From Flavobacterium caseinilyticum (GTDB lineage: Bacteria; Bacteroidota; Bacteroidia; Flavobacteriales; Flavobacteriaceae): a stretch of DNA of 64,000 bases. The stretch spans positions 682,001 to 746,000 of the forward strand of contig NZ_SMFM01000001.1 in the NCBI RefSeq assembly GCF_004349085.1. The letters run 5' to 3'. Of this stretch, positions 16,563 to 25,451 are shown piece by piece; the first letter of the stretch is position 1; every line of letters starts with the position of its first letter. The position numbers were made by a program, and so were the translations under genes. The notes beneath the pieces were generated by a model. That model did not search any database, was not told the origin of the DNA, and saw nothing but the letters and a program-made list of their open reading frames with translations.

Positions 16563-17132
16563 TTAATTTATTTCAAGAAATTTGCTCACTTCACTATAAT
16601 AGTCAGAACCATAATATTTCATAAATTCTCCAGTAGGCTTAAGTATAAAAAAAGCTCTGCAATTTTCTTTTATTGTAAAAATATTTTTATTAAAAAATCC
16701 ACTATCTAAAATAAAAATTTTACTATTTTCAACATTTCTTTTATTTGGGTAATCTGTCGAATAAATAAAAAAATCTGTAGCATTATAATTTTTCGACATT
16801 CTAGCAGAAATTCTAATGCTATTATCAATTTCCGTTTTGGCAGAATTTTCTTTTAATCCATATTCATGACAATTATTGCCGTTTTGATGGTAATTAATTA
16901 ATATTGAATTTTTATCAGGAATTACTGTTTTCAATTCTGCAATAATACTTTTTCGAATTTCTTTGTATTCAACCTCATTTAACTTTCCATAGAAAGTTTT
17001 TCTACTCGCAATGTAATCTTTGTTTATTTTAGTGTTAATCTTACTGTTTACTTTATCATCAGTTTTCTTTTGAGTAGAACAAGACGATAAAAAAAATATT
17101 ATAATTAGAGGGTAATATTTAAGAATTTTCAT
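16563..17132 (-). CDS. Lipoprotein of unknown function (orphan gene 2 of the array)
   Basis: This 189-residue protein has a lipoprotein signal (LSSC, Cys18) and a mature part beginning STQKKTDD. The middle and end are Lys/Asn/Ile-rich with alternating hydrophobic strands (FFIYSTDY, KIFILDSGFF, CRAFFILKPTGEF). The pattern FFILKPTGEFMKYYG loosely recalls thioredoxin-like C-termini, but no CxxC is present, so I do not assign it. A long attC-like inverted repeat lies just upstream, with only about 24 nt to the ATG. Confidence 0.7.
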   Translation of the reverse strand: MKILKYYPLIIIFFLSSCSTQKKTDDKVNSKINTKINKDYIASRKTFYGKLNEVEYKEIRKSIIAELKTVIPDKNSILINYHQNGNNCHEYGLKENSAKTEIDNSIRISARMSKNYNATDFFIYSTDYPNKRNVENSKIFILDSGFFNKNIFTIKENCRAFFILKPTGEFMKYYGSDYYSEVSKFLEIN

Positions 17133-17156
17133 TTTTTAAATTTTTTATTAAATGAT

Positions 17157-17290
17157 ATACAACATTCTGGCGCTTGGCGAGATTGGGGATTCAAGATGCG
17201 GGATTTATCTGTTAAACACAAATTTTCCAAACACAAATCTATCCTTAAATTCAGCCCAAAACCCCAATCACGCCAAACGGCTGTTAGCGG
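17157..17290 (-). repeat. attC-like imperfect inverted repeat between orphan genes
   Basis: The arms 17172-17188 and 17262-17278 pair over 15 of 17 positions (core GGCG-GATTGGGG), separated by 73 nt. Outside them lie AAC-type (17283-17287 read on the minus strand as CTAAC) and GTT-type (17158-17163 read as GTTGTA) ends. Size (~134 nt), position directly after one gene's stop and before the next gene's start, and AAC...GTT ends all recall an integron attC site, although the 7-base core sites deviate from RYYYAAC/GTTRRRY. No integrase is in the window. Confidence 0.5.
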
Positions 17291-17321
17291 TTCGGGCATT
17301 TTTTGTGCTTCTTTTGTCATT

Positions 17322-17816
17322 TTATCCTGCTGATATAATAATTGTCATATAGTAATTTATGCAGTGCAATATTGTTAGTATTAATAATTCCTTATTGTCA
17401 AACTTGTCGAAGTTTTGGGTTGTTTCAATATTATAGTCATAGTTAAGTTTATTCCATTTAAAATCGGTTTCAGCAACCATTAACTCTCTTTTGTCTGTGT
17501 CAATTAAAACAAACTTACTACTCAAAAGTCCGTTAAGTTTTAGTAAAAAAGTATCTTCTTTGTTATCAAAAAAGGTTTTGATAATTATTCCTTTCCAACC
17601 CATTTTAAATTCTAATAAAGCTTTTGTGCCGTCTTTCAACTCAATTTTAGAGTCCCAAAAACCTTTTGGTTCAAGTTGATATTTTGCACCGTCAGACATT
17701 ATAATTTCAGCGTTGAAAGAATACCATTTTTCATAAATTAGTTCCCCAATTTTTTGATTGTCAAATGTTAAATTGAAATTTTGAGAATTTATCGAGTTTG
17801 CTTTGTATTGCCCCAT
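17322..17816 (-). CDS. Hypothetical protein (orphan gene 1 of the array)
   Basis: This 164-residue protein has no signal peptide. Its sequence is a series of short beta-strand-like stretches (ELIYEKWYSFNAEIIM, YQLEPKGFWDSKIEL, ALLEFKMGWKGIIIKT, FVLIDTDKRELMVAE) followed by a hydrophobic C-terminal helix (LLILTILHCINYYMTIII) that may be a tail anchor. The strand pattern faintly recalls tubby/LURP-one type barrels; this is a weak impression only. First gene of the three-gene orphan array. Confidence 0.65.
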   Translation of the reverse strand: MGQYKANSINSQNFNLTFDNQKIGELIYEKWYSFNAEIIMSDGAKYQLEPKGFWDSKIELKDGTKALLEFKMGWKGIIIKTFFDNKEDTFLLKLNGLLSSKFVLIDTDKRELMVAETDFKWNKLNYDYNIETTQNFDKFDNKELLILTILHCINYYMTIIISAG

Positions 17817-18004
17817 AGATGTTACTTGATTAAATGGTGATTTTTGAGTTCGGTTTTGCCTGACCGCTAACTTTCAAGTAGCAGATACAAATTAGCGCTT
17901 ATACATCCGATTGTGGTTGGCTTTGCGCTACCTTGTTTTGTTTTATCTTTCTTCAAATATATAAATAAATTATTACAAAATTTCAAAGCAACTTTTTATT
18001 CTTG
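17817..18004. other. Gene-free stretch upstream of the orphan array
   Basis: It holds a GC-richer block at about 17845-17935 with CCGCTAAC, TTAGCG and TTTGCGCTAC motifs (short inverted elements around AGCGCT), then an AT-rich stretch that may contain the array's promoter. It has no credible reading frame. The block occupies the same position relative to the first orphan gene as the attC-like element does relative to the second. Confidence 0.4.
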
Positions 18005-18140
18005 AAAACCACGGCCCGCGTGAAGGATGGCAGTGAAAATCCTTTTATGAAGCGTAGCGCAATAAAAGATTATAACGAACAGCCTGACCCAAAGTTGCCA
18101 GGAGGAACGACGAAGCAATCTGCAGGGACACGCCCAAATT
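18005..18140 (-). repeat. Dispersed intergenic element, copy 1
   Basis: Read on the minus strand it starts GGGCGTGTCCC, continues with GGTCAGGCTGTTCGTTATAA and ends with AAAAGGATTTTCACTGCCAT. Related modules (GCT-TTC-GYTRYAATC and AAAGGATTTYCRCTGC) recur at 19768-19912 on the plus strand and 57901-57990 on the minus strand. A 64-codon frame over it (17996-18190) is not a credible gene. Confidence 0.7.
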
Positions 18141-18203
18141 ATTTTCCTTTTCCAGCCTGTGATTTTGTCAAATAACTGTCTAAAATTCAAAATGGTAAAA
18201 AGC

Positions 18204-18234
18204 TTGTTTGGGTTGCAAAAATTTTATAATTTTG
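18204..18234 (+). promoter_or_regulatory. Promoter of the trigger factor gene
   Basis: TTG at 18204-18206, a 20-nt spacer, and TAATTTTG at 18227-18234, 34 nt upstream of the tig ATG; this is one base longer than the ideal Bacteroidota spacing. Confidence 0.6.
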
Positions 18235-18268
18235 CAGTCCAATTTTATTATGTAAATTAAAGAAGAAG

Positions 18269-19594
18269 ATGGATATCAAAAGAGTAGCAATAGACGCTGT
18301 GACGGAAACAATTGTAATGACTGTTGTTCACATGGATTACAAAGGACAAGTTGCAAAAAGAATAAACGAAAAAATGCCTTTGGCAACTGTTAAGGGATTT
18401 AGAAAAGGGGCTGTGCCTAAAGATCTTGTTGAAAAACAATACGGTAAAGGGATTAAACAAGAAGAAGTTCAGAAAGTTGTTGATTTGGCTCTAGAGCGTT
18501 TCGTACAATCAGAAAGATTAAACCTTCTTGGAACGCCACTTGCTAACGTAAACGAAGACTTTGATTGGAGTGCTGAAGAATTGGTTTTTGAATATGAAAT
18601 AGGATTGGTTCCTAATTTCGAATTGGATCTTGAAGCTAAAAACGACATCGTAAAATATGTGGTTACTGCTGACGATAAATTAATCGACGGTCAAGTGGAA
18701 AGAATCCAAAAACAATTTGGAACTGCAATTCCTCAAGAAGTTGTTGCTGCAGATTCAGATGTAACGGGAACATTCACAAACGAAGAAAAAGGAATTAATA
18801 ATGCTACCACTATTGCTGCTGATCTTTTCAAAGACAAAGCGACTTTTGACTTGTTCATAGGTAAAAAAGTAGGTGATGTAGTGACTGTAAATACGAAAGG
18901 TTTATTTGAAGACGACCACCAATTGATGGACGTGATGAAAGTAAGTCATGATGATGTTCACGGTTTAGAGGTTGATGTAAACTTCACAATCGAAGCAATC
19001 AACACTGCTGAATTAGCTGAATTGAACCAAGAATTGTTCGACAAATTGTTTGGAGCTGGAACTGTTTCTTCACTAGAAGAATTGAAAGCTAAAATCAAAG
19101 AAGATGCTGAAAATCAATTTGCACAGCAAGCGGACCAAAAATTATTAGGTGATGTTACTGAGTTTTTAATCGAAAGCACAAAATTTGATTTACCTGTTGA
19201 ATTCCTTAAAAAATGGTTGCAAACTGTTGGTGAGAAAAAATTATCTCCTGAGGAAGCTGAAGTAGAATATGCACGTTCTGAAAAAGGATTGCGTTTTCAA
19301 TTGATCGAAGGTAGAGCAATGGCTCAATCTGACATCAAAATCACTTTTGAAGACTTGAAAACATTCACTACAAAAAATATCCGTCAGCAAATGGCGCAGT
19401 TCGGGCAAACAAATCCTACTGACGAAGAAGTTCAAGGAATTGTAGCTAGAGTTTTGTCTAACCAAGACGAAGTAAAAAGACTTTCGGACCAAGTTGTTGC
19501 TGAGAAATTATTGGAATTGTTCAAAGAGAAAGCAAATCCTACTACTAAAGAAGTGACTTACGATGAATTTATCGCTGCTTCTTACGGAGAATAA
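18269..19594 (+). CDS. tig: Trigger factor, ribosome-associated chaperone
   Basis: Trigger factor binds the ribosome exit tunnel and shields nascent chains. The 441-residue product has the ribosome-docking signature GFRKGAVP at residues 43-50, followed by the long helical chaperone domain rich in Glu/Lys; the central peptidyl-prolyl isomerase-like region is weakly conserved, as in other Bacteroidota. It lies directly upstream of clpP and clpX in the same orientation, the arrangement seen in many bacteria, but a terminator and a dispersed element now separate tig from clpP. Confidence 0.95.
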   Translation: MDIKRVAIDAVTETIVMTVVHMDYKGQVAKRINEKMPLATVKGFRKGAVPKDLVEKQYGKGIKQEEVQKVVDLALERFVQSERLNLLGTPLANVNEDFDWSAEELVFEYEIGLVPNFELDLEAKNDIVKYVVTADDKLIDGQVERIQKQFGTAIPQEVVAADSDVTGTFTNEEKGINNATTIAADLFKDKATFDLFIGKKVGDVVTVNTKGLFEDDHQLMDVMKVSHDDVHGLEVDVNFTIEAINTAELAELNQELFDKLFGAGTVSSLEELKAKIKEDAENQFAQQADQKLLGDVTEFLIESTKFDLPVEFLKKWLQTVGEKKLSPEEAEVEYARSEKGLRFQLIEGRAMAQSDIKITFEDLKTFTTKNIRQQMAQFGQTNPTDEEVQGIVARVLSNQDEVKRLSDQVVAEKLLELFKEKANPTTKEVTYDEFIAASYGE

Positions 19595-19705
19595 ATCAGA
19601 GTTTGTACTGTCGTAAAGTCGAAAGTCAAAAGCCCTAAGAGCGAGAGATTATTAAAATTTTATGATTTGATTACAGATACGAAACAATAAAAAATAGTTA
19701 TATTT

Positions 19706-19740
19706 GAGCGTCAGAAAAAATATTTTTTGGCGCTCTTTTA
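19706..19740 (+). terminator. Terminator-like hairpin after tig
   Basis: GAGCG pairs with CGCTC, extended inward by an AAAAAATATTTTTT palindrome, and is followed by TTTTATTT. It lies about 110 nt after the tig stop. Confidence 0.65.
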
Positions 19741-19767
19741 TTTGAATTTATCCTGAATTGATTTTAG

Positions 19768-19912
19768 GAGCAAATCCAGCTATTCGTTGCAAGTTTTTTC
19801 ATCTCGTTTACTTTTTTCTAAACAAGAAAAGGAGCTTCCTTTGGTCGCTCTTTTCCTGCAAGAAAAAATTGTAACGTGATTTCAAAAAGCTTTTCACTGC
19901 TATCTGGGCTAA
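19768..19912 (+). repeat. Dispersed intergenic element, copy 2
   Basis: It begins GGAGCAAATCC, has AGCTATTCGTTGCAAG near its 5' end, a partial hairpin GAAAAGGAGC/GCTCTTTTC in the middle, and AAAAAGCTTTTCACTGCTAT then GGGCTA at its 3' end. These ends match the modules of the copies at 18005 and 57901. It fills most of the 392-nt gap between tig and clpP. Confidence 0.65.
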
Positions 19913-19945
19913 ACAAAAAAGAGAAGAGTTATAGGTTCTGTCAAG

Positions 19946-19980
19946 AATTCATAACTCATAATTCATAACTCATAACTTAT
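19946..19980 (+). repeat. Five 7-nt tandem repeats just before the clpP start
   Basis: AATTCAT, AACTCAT, AATTCAT, AACTCAT and AACTTAT lie end to end and finish 6 nt before the clpP ATG. No Shine-Dalgarno-like GGAGG is present in this leader. Confidence 0.85.
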
Positions 19981-19986
19981 AAAAAG

Positions 19987-20661
19987 ATGAACTACGGTAA
20001 AGAATTTAAAAAATTTGCTACAAAGGACCACGGCGTAAACTCTATGTATTACGATAAAATCGTAGGCGCAATGACTCCTAAAAACATGACTCCATATATT
20101 ATTGAAGAACGTCAGTTGAATATTTCACAATTAGACGTTTTCTCCAGATTGATGATGGATAGAATTATATTCTTGGGAACAGGAATTGACGACCAAATTG
20201 CAAACATCGTTCAAGCACAGTTATTGTTCCTTGAAAGCGCCGATGCTTCTAAGGATATTCAGATTTATTTGAACTCTCCAGGAGGAAGCGTTTACGCAGG
20301 ATTGGGGATTTATGACACAATGCAATACATCAAACCAGATGTAGCAACAATTTGTACAGGAATGGCAGCTTCTATGGGAGCAGTGTTATTATGTGCAGGA
20401 GCAGCTGGAAAACGTTCGGCATTGCCACATTCAAGAGTAATGATTCACCAGCCATCAGGCGGAGCGCAAGGAGTTGCCACTGATATGGAAATCAACTTAC
20501 GCGAAATGTTGAAACTGAAAGATGAGTTGTACAAAATTATATCTCAGCACTCGGGGCAAACTTTCGATAAAGTTCATACGGATAGTGAACGTGACTACTG
20601 GATGAAAGCAGATGAAGCAAAAGCATACGGAATGATTGATGAGGTTTTAATAAGAGGATAA
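19987..20661 (+). CDS. clpP: ATP-dependent Clp protease, proteolytic subunit
   Basis: ClpP is a tetradecameric serine protease that degrades proteins unfolded by ClpX or ClpA. The 224-residue product carries the catalytic triad Ser129 (in AASMGAVLL), His154 (in MIHQPSGG) and Asp203 (in DSERDYWM). Its N-terminal ~35 residues are longer than in E. coli but usual for flavobacteria. clpX follows 86 nt downstream, so an operon is likely even though period-7 repeats fill the gap. Confidence 0.97.
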   Translation: MNYGKEFKKFATKDHGVNSMYYDKIVGAMTPKNMTPYIIEERQLNISQLDVFSRLMMDRIIFLGTGIDDQIANIVQAQLLFLESADASKDIQIYLNSPGGSVYAGLGIYDTMQYIKPDVATICTGMAASMGAVLLCAGAAGKRSALPHSRVMIHQPSGGAQGVATDMEINLREMLKLKDELYKIISQHSGQTFDKVHTDSERDYWMKADEAKAYGMIDEVLIRG

Positions 20662-20673
20662 AAATAGTTACAA

Positions 20674-20738
20674 GTTTAAGGTTTAAGGTTTAAGGTTGCC
20701 GCGGGAACTTTAAACTTTAAACTTTTTAAACTTTAAAC
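20674..20738. repeat. Inverted arrays of 7-nt repeats between clpP and clpX
   Basis: Three GTTTAAG units (20674-20694) face AACTTTA units (20706-20712, 20713-20719, a 9-nt variant, and 20729-20735) across a CCGCGGG-containing loop. The two arms are roughly complementary and can form a hairpin. The right arm ends about 10 nt before the clpX ATG. Confidence 0.8.
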
Positions 20739-20747
20739 AAAAAAAGA

Positions 20748-21980
20748 ATGGCAAAAGTAGTATTAGAGTGTTCGTTTTGTGGAAGAAAGAAGCCAGAAAC
20801 CCAATTGTTGATTGCTGGTATAAATGCACATATTTGTGATAAATGTATCGAACAAGCTCACGGAATCGTTTTAGAGGAATTAAAATCCAGCGGAAGTTCC
20901 AAACTGGTTGGAGATTTGATTTTGAAAAAACCAAAAGAAATCAGAGCGTTCTTGGATCAATATGTAATTGGACAGGACCAAACTAAAAAAGTAATGTCGG
21001 TTGCGGTTTACAATCACTACAAACGTTTGATGCAACAGCAATTAGACGATGAGGTTGAGATTGAAAAAAGTAACATCATCATGGTGGGACAAACAGGAAC
21101 AGGAAAAACATTGGTGGCTAAAACCATTGCAAAAATGTTGGATGTGCCTCTGGCTATTGTCGATGCGACAGTATTAACTGAAGCAGGTTATGTTGGGGAA
21201 GATGTTGAAAGTATTTTGACGCGTCTACTTCAAGCTGCGGATTATGATGTTGCCAAAGCAGAACGCGGAATTGTATTCATTGACGAGATAGATAAAATTG
21301 CACGTAAAAGTGACAATCCGTCTATTACGCGTGACGTTTCCGGTGAAGGGGTGCAACAAGCATTATTGAAATTATTGGAAGGAACCGTTGTGAATGTGCC
21401 ACCAAAAGGAGGACGCAAGCACCCGGACCAAAAATTTGTTGAGGTAAATACACAAAACATTTTGTTTATCGCCGGTGGTGCTTTTGATGGAATCGAAAGA
21501 ATTATTTCGAAACGATTGAATCGTCAGGCCGTTGGTTATTCGACTTCAAAAAATGTGGATAATATCGATAAAGACAATTTGTTGCAATACATTATTCCAA
21601 AAGACATCAAAGATTTTGGATTGATTCCGGAGATTATTGGTCGTTTACCAGTTTTGACACACATGGATCCTTTAGACAGAGAAACCTTGCGTGCGATTTT
21701 GACACAACCTAAAAATGCATTAATCAAACAATACGAGAAATTGTTTTTGATGGATGAAGTAACTTTTACCATTACAGATGAAGCCTTAGATTTTATTGTG
21801 GATAAAGCATTAGAATACAAATTAGGAGCTCGTGGATTACGTTCATTATGTGAAGCTATCTTAACCGATGCGATGTATGAATTACCAAGTTCTGAGGATA
21901 AAATATTAGAAATTGATGTGGATTACGCTAAAGAAACGTTGAATAAAAATTTATTGAAACGTTTGGAGATTGCATCATAA
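20748..21980 (+). CDS. clpX: ATP-dependent Clp protease, ATP-binding subunit ClpX
   Basis: AAA+ unfoldase partner of ClpP. The 410-residue product has the N-terminal zinc-binding domain with Cys8, Cys11, Cys30 and Cys33, Walker A GQTGTGKT at about 114-121, Walker B with FIDEIDK, the pore region, and the sensor-2 motif GARGLRS. The length is normal. A terminator follows at 22005-22037. Confidence 0.98.
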   Translation: MAKVVLECSFCGRKKPETQLLIAGINAHICDKCIEQAHGIVLEELKSSGSSKLVGDLILKKPKEIRAFLDQYVIGQDQTKKVMSVAVYNHYKRLMQQQLDDEVEIEKSNIIMVGQTGTGKTLVAKTIAKMLDVPLAIVDATVLTEAGYVGEDVESILTRLLQAADYDVAKAERGIVFIDEIDKIARKSDNPSITRDVSGEGVQQALLKLLEGTVVNVPPKGGRKHPDQKFVEVNTQNILFIAGGAFDGIERIISKRLNRQAVGYSTSKNVDNIDKDNLLQYIIPKDIKDFGLIPEIIGRLPVLTHMDPLDRETLRAILTQPKNALIKQYEKLFLMDEVTFTITDEALDFIVDKALEYKLGARGLRSLCEAILTDAMYELPSSEDKILEIDVDYAKETLNKNLLKRLEIAS

Positions 21981-22004
21981 AAAATGCATTTTTCTTAAAA
22001 ATAC

Positions 22005-22037
22005 AAACCTGTTCATTCATTTGGACAGGTTTTTTTA
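22005..22037 (+). terminator. Rho-independent terminator after clpX
   Basis: AAACCTGT pairs with ACAGGTTT around a short loop, followed by a run of Ts, 25 nt after the clpX stop. Confidence 0.85.
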
Positions 22038-22142
22038 TGGGGAAATTACACTATTTGCTATTGTTTGAAAAAAGGAGCAATATTTTTTTTTATCAACGTC
22101 AGATTGTCGATTTTTGTCCATTCTAAATCAAATATATACAAA

Positions 22143-23381
22143 ATGCAAATAGAAGATGTAGAGGTAATTTTACTAAAAGTTTCAGGTCAGGACAAACCCG
22201 GAGTAACCGCTGGTTTGACATCCATCTTGGCGAATTATGATGCTATTATTTTAGACATCGGTCAAGCAGATATTCATGATACACTCTCTTTAGGTATTTT
22301 ATTTGAAATAAAAGCGGGTTCTTCTTCCGCTCCTGTTCTGAAAGATTTATTGTTTAAAGCCTATGAATTGGGTGTGAAGGTAAAGTTCATACCGATTTCT
22401 ATTGCGGATTACGAAATATGGGTCAAAGGGCAACGCAAGCAACGCTATAGCATTAATGTTTTGGGTGAGACATTAACTGCTGTACAACTGGCAGCGGTAA
22501 CCAAAATACTATCCAACCAAAATTTGAATATTGACGCAATCAAAAGATTAACCGGCAGGGTTTCTATTTTGGAGAAAGATGAATTTCCGCGTTCCTGCAT
22601 ACAATTATCGGTAACGGGAACCATTGTAGATAAAACGTTTATGACGGCGAGTTTTATGGAAATTTCCAGAACATTGGATGTGGATATTTCTTTTCAGGAA
22701 GACAATATGTACCGAAGAAACCGTCGCTTAGTATGTTTTGATATGGATTCGACATTAATTCAAACCGAAGTGATTGATGAACTGGCTGAATTGGCTGGAG
22801 TGGGTGAGCAAGTACGAGCTATCACAGAAGCAGCGATGAATGGCGAAATTGATTTTAGCGAAAGCTTCAAGCAACGTATGGCGTTGTTGGAAGGTTTGAG
22901 CGAGGATGTGCTGCAAACAGTTGCTGAAAATCTGCCTATAACAAAAGGAGCGCATCGCTTAATGAAAGCCTTAAAATATTACGGCTATAAAACCGCTATT
23001 TTATCCGGAGGGTTTACCTTTTTTGGAAAATACCTGCAAAAGGAATTAGGGATTGATTATGTTCACGCCAATGAATTGGAAATCAAAGACGGAAAATTGA
23101 CGGGTAATTATTTAGGCGAAATTGTTGATGGTAAAAAGAAAGCAGAATACCTTCAAGCCATTGCTGATAAAGAAGGCATTCACATCAATCAAACTATTGC
23201 GGTAGGTGATGGCGCTAATGATTTGCCAATGTTGAATTTGGCAGGTTTAGGAATTGCTTTTCATGCCAAACCTACGGTAAAAGAAAAAGCAGAAAGTTCT
23301 ATTTCCAGCTTAGGTCTGGACGGTGTTTTGTATCTTTTAGGCTACCACGACAGGCATATTGATATGATGGAGGAGGAGTAA
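22143..23381 (+). CDS. serB: Phosphoserine phosphatase with N-terminal ACT domains
   Basis: The last step of serine synthesis, hydrolysing phosphoserine. I start at the ATG at 22143 (412 residues) because an upstream in-frame ATG at 22065 adds 26 residues unlike the family. Residues 1-170 hold two ACT-type regulatory domains. The HAD catalytic domain follows with motif I DMDSTLI, the substrate-region motif SGGF and motif IV GDGANDLPML. The ACT domains suggest serine feedback. Confidence 0.94.
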   Translation: MQIEDVEVILLKVSGQDKPGVTAGLTSILANYDAIILDIGQADIHDTLSLGILFEIKAGSSSAPVLKDLLFKAYELGVKVKFIPISIADYEIWVKGQRKQRYSINVLGETLTAVQLAAVTKILSNQNLNIDAIKRLTGRVSILEKDEFPRSCIQLSVTGTIVDKTFMTASFMEISRTLDVDISFQEDNMYRRNRRLVCFDMDSTLIQTEVIDELAELAGVGEQVRAITEAAMNGEIDFSESFKQRMALLEGLSEDVLQTVAENLPITKGAHRLMKALKYYGYKTAILSGGFTFFGKYLQKELGIDYVHANELEIKDGKLTGNYLGEIVDGKKKAEYLQAIADKEGIHINQTIAVGDGANDLPMLNLAGLGIAFHAKPTVKEKAESSISSLGLDGVLYLLGYHDRHIDMMEEE

Positions 23382-23402
23382 TTATATAATTATAAAATAA
23401 TA

Positions 23403-23443
23403 AAAAGGGCTGTTCCGCAATCATTTTTGGATAGCCTTTTTTT
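23403..23443 (+). terminator. Terminator after serB
   Basis: AAAAAGG-CT and AGCCTTTTTTT form an imperfect stem around a loop containing TTCCGCAATC, followed by Ts, 21 nt after the serB stop. Confidence 0.7.
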
Positions 23444-23473
23444 AGGCTTTAACGGTAAACGCTTTTTCAGGTT

Positions 23474-23647
23474 TTAGTCATGTTTGCTGGTCGGGAGATT
23501 TTCAGATTCCTTAGGTTTAATTCTATTCGCTAGTTCTGAATAATATTTTATTTTAAGTACAAGTGTTTTTCGAACTAATAAATACAAATCAATCAAAATA
23601 ATTAAAATTAAAAGTGCTGCAACAAAATAGGCGATGTTTTCTATCAT
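23474..23647 (-). CDS. Small single-span membrane protein, 57 residues
   Basis: ATG at 23645-23647, stop at 23474-23476. The N-terminus is one long hydrophobic helix (IAYFVAALLILIILIDLYLLV) followed by a basic segment and a polar tail ending SKHD. Start and composition look like a genuine small membrane protein, but I cannot name a family. It fills most of the gap between serB and the lipoprotein gene at 23696, on the same strand as the latter. Confidence 0.5.
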   Translation of the reverse strand: MIENIAYFVAALLILIILIDLYLLVRKTLVLKIKYYSELANRIKPKESENLPTSKHD

Positions 23648-23695
23648 GATGTTAATTTAATTTTTTGATCTGGATATGCAAATAAAAACTGCACA

Positions 23696-23914
23696 TTAAG
23701 TGAGTGTTTGTTTAAGAGAATAACTTTTATATTTAGAATACTTATTTGGTAAGGTATAAAACGCTACAGTAATTTTATGCTTTATTTTTTGAGGCTGTTC
23801 AAATGTTTGTTTTTCGGGAGATTTACAAATTCCTCTGGCTCCACAACGCATTCTGTGCGGTCCACATGAACTTATTATAAAAAGTGTAATCAAGATGTAG
23901 AAGGTGTTTTTCAT
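23696..23914 (-). CDS. Small Cys-containing lipoprotein
   Basis: This 72-residue product has a lipoprotein signal (IISSC, Cys17) and a mature N-terminus GPHRMRCGARGIC with two further cysteines, then a basic tail. Short lipoproteins with an RCG.RGIC-like core are familiar in flavobacteria but have no assigned function. It begins 11 nt after the GH3-family gene ends, so the two may be co-transcribed. Confidence 0.6.
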   Translation of the reverse strand: MKNTFYILITLFIISSCGPHRMRCGARGICKSPEKQTFEQPQKIKHKITVAFYTLPNKYSKYKSYSLKQTLT

Positions 23915-23925
23915 CTTTTCAATTT

Positions 23926-25449
23926 TTATACAGTATGAAACTGCATACTTTTCAGTTGTTCCAAATAATCTCTTTGGTTAGAAAGTCTTGGGATCTTATG
24001 TTGTCCGCCCAATTTGTCACGGTCTTTTAACCAATCATAAAACAAATTTTTCCGCGCTACATTGATTACTAACGGATTTAATGTCATGTTGTTGTAGCGT
24101 TTCGCTTCATAATCTGAATTTAAAGATTGTATGGATTCATCTAATGCTTTTTGGAATTGCGATACATCAGCAGGAGGGTTTTTAAATTCAATCATCCATT
24201 CATGGGCGCCTTTTTCTTTGCCCTCCATAAATATTGGAGCAACGGTGTAATCAACTACTTCCGTTTGGGTCATTTTACACGCTTTGGCAATAGCCTGATC
24301 GGTATTTTCGACCATCAATTCTTCTCCAAAAACATTAATGTGATGCTTGGTTCTTCCCGTTACCCGAATTCGGTACGGATTCAACGAGGTGAAACGAACG
24401 GTATCGCCTATCAAATAGCGCCACAAACCAGAATTGGTAGTAATCACCAAAGCATAATTTTTGAACAATTCCACATCTGCCAATCGAATTACTTTTTGTT
24501 CCGGTGTCCCAAAAGTATCCATTGGAATGAACTCATAGAAAATTCCGTAGTCCAACATTAACAATAGATCACTGGAATTATTTAAATCCTGAATGGCAAA
24601 AAAGCCTTCAGAAGCATTGTATATTTCGTAATATTTAAACTCTTTTTTAGGGAGTATTTTTTTGTATTGTTCTCGGTATGGTTCGAAATTTACGCCTCCG
24701 TGAAAGTAGACTTCTAAGTTTGGCCAAAGTTCTAATAAATTTCCTTTTCCGGTTTCTTCCAGCATTTTGTTCATTAAAACCAACATCCAAGAAGGAACTC
24801 CGGCGAAACTGGTTACATTTTCGTTTTTTGTTTCGTTTATAATCGCAGCAATTTTCGTTTCCCATTCGCTCATTAAGGAAATTTTGTTGCTCGGCGTACT
24901 GCTGAACTCCGCCCAAATAGGCATGTTTTCAATTAAAATTGCGGATAAATCTCCAAAAAATGTATTGTTGTCTTCATAGATTTGAGAACTTCCGCCAAGA
25001 CGCAGACTTTTTCCAAGAAAAAGTTCGGAATCTTCGTTGTTGTTTAAGTACATGCATAGCAAATCCTTACTGCCTTTGTAATGACAATCTTCTAAGGCTT
25101 CATTGCTTACTGGAATAAATTTACTTTTGGCATTGGTTGTACCGCTTGATTTGGCGAACCATTTTATTGGTGTTTCCCAAAAAACATTTTGTTCTCCTTT
25201 GCGGGTTCGTTCAATAAGCGGTTGTAAATCTTCGTAGGTCGAAATAGGAATTCTTTCGGCAAATGTCGCGTAGGAATGTATCGATGCATACTCATATTCT
25301 TTGCCTAATGCAGTGTTTTTAGAGGACTTAATTAAATTCATAAGCAATTCTTCCTGAACCTCATTTGGATATTTTAGGAAGAGTTCGATCTGATGAATTC
25401 TTTGTTTAAGAACCCAAGAGGCAAACGAATTGATTATGGTTAGCGGCAT
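23926..25449 (-). CDS. GH3-family acyl-adenylating enzyme
   Basis: This 507-residue protein belongs to the GH3 (auxin-responsive promoter) family of the acyl-adenylate-forming superfamily. Plant members conjugate amino acids to acyl substrates. The ATP-binding P-loop-like segment KSSGTTNAKSKFIPVS lies near residue 100, with YNASEGFFA and WRYLIGDTVRF further on. Bacteroidota commonly carry one copy; the substrate is unknown. Its start codon is preceded by four 7-nt tandem repeats. Confidence 0.9.
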   Translation of the reverse strand: MPLTIINSFASWVLKQRIHQIELFLKYPNEVQEELLMNLIKSSKNTALGKEYEYASIHSYATFAERIPISTYEDLQPLIERTRKGEQNVFWETPIKWFAKSSGTTNAKSKFIPVSNEALEDCHYKGSKDLLCMYLNNNEDSELFLGKSLRLGGSSQIYEDNNTFFGDLSAILIENMPIWAEFSSTPSNKISLMSEWETKIAAIINETKNENVTSFAGVPSWMLVLMNKMLEETGKGNLLELWPNLEVYFHGGVNFEPYREQYKKILPKKEFKYYEIYNASEGFFAIQDLNNSSDLLLMLDYGIFYEFIPMDTFGTPEQKVIRLADVELFKNYALVITTNSGLWRYLIGDTVRFTSLNPYRIRVTGRTKHHINVFGEELMVENTDQAIAKACKMTQTEVVDYTVAPIFMEGKEKGAHEWMIEFKNPPADVSQFQKALDESIQSLNSDYEAKRYNNMTLNPLVINVARKNLFYDWLKDRDKLGGQHKIPRLSNQRDYLEQLKSMQFHTV

Positions 25450-25451
25450 TT

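Noticed and set aside
17129-17320. A 63-codon minus-strand frame between two orphan genes
   Set aside because: It is the attC-like inverted repeat read as codons; both arms are inside it, so it is better explained as a structured spacer.
17996-18190. A 64-codon frame on the minus strand
   Set aside because: It lies fully within dispersed element copy 1, has no start context, and its sequence (WACPCRLLRRSS...) is not protein-like.
19946-19980. Possible CRISPR-like repeat array
   Set aside because: Units are 7 nt with no spacers and there are no cas genes; it is a simple tandem repeat.
22065-22142. N-terminal extension of SerB
   Set aside because: The 26 extra residues are hydrophobic and unlike the family; the internal ATG at 22143 gives a normal ACT-domain start.
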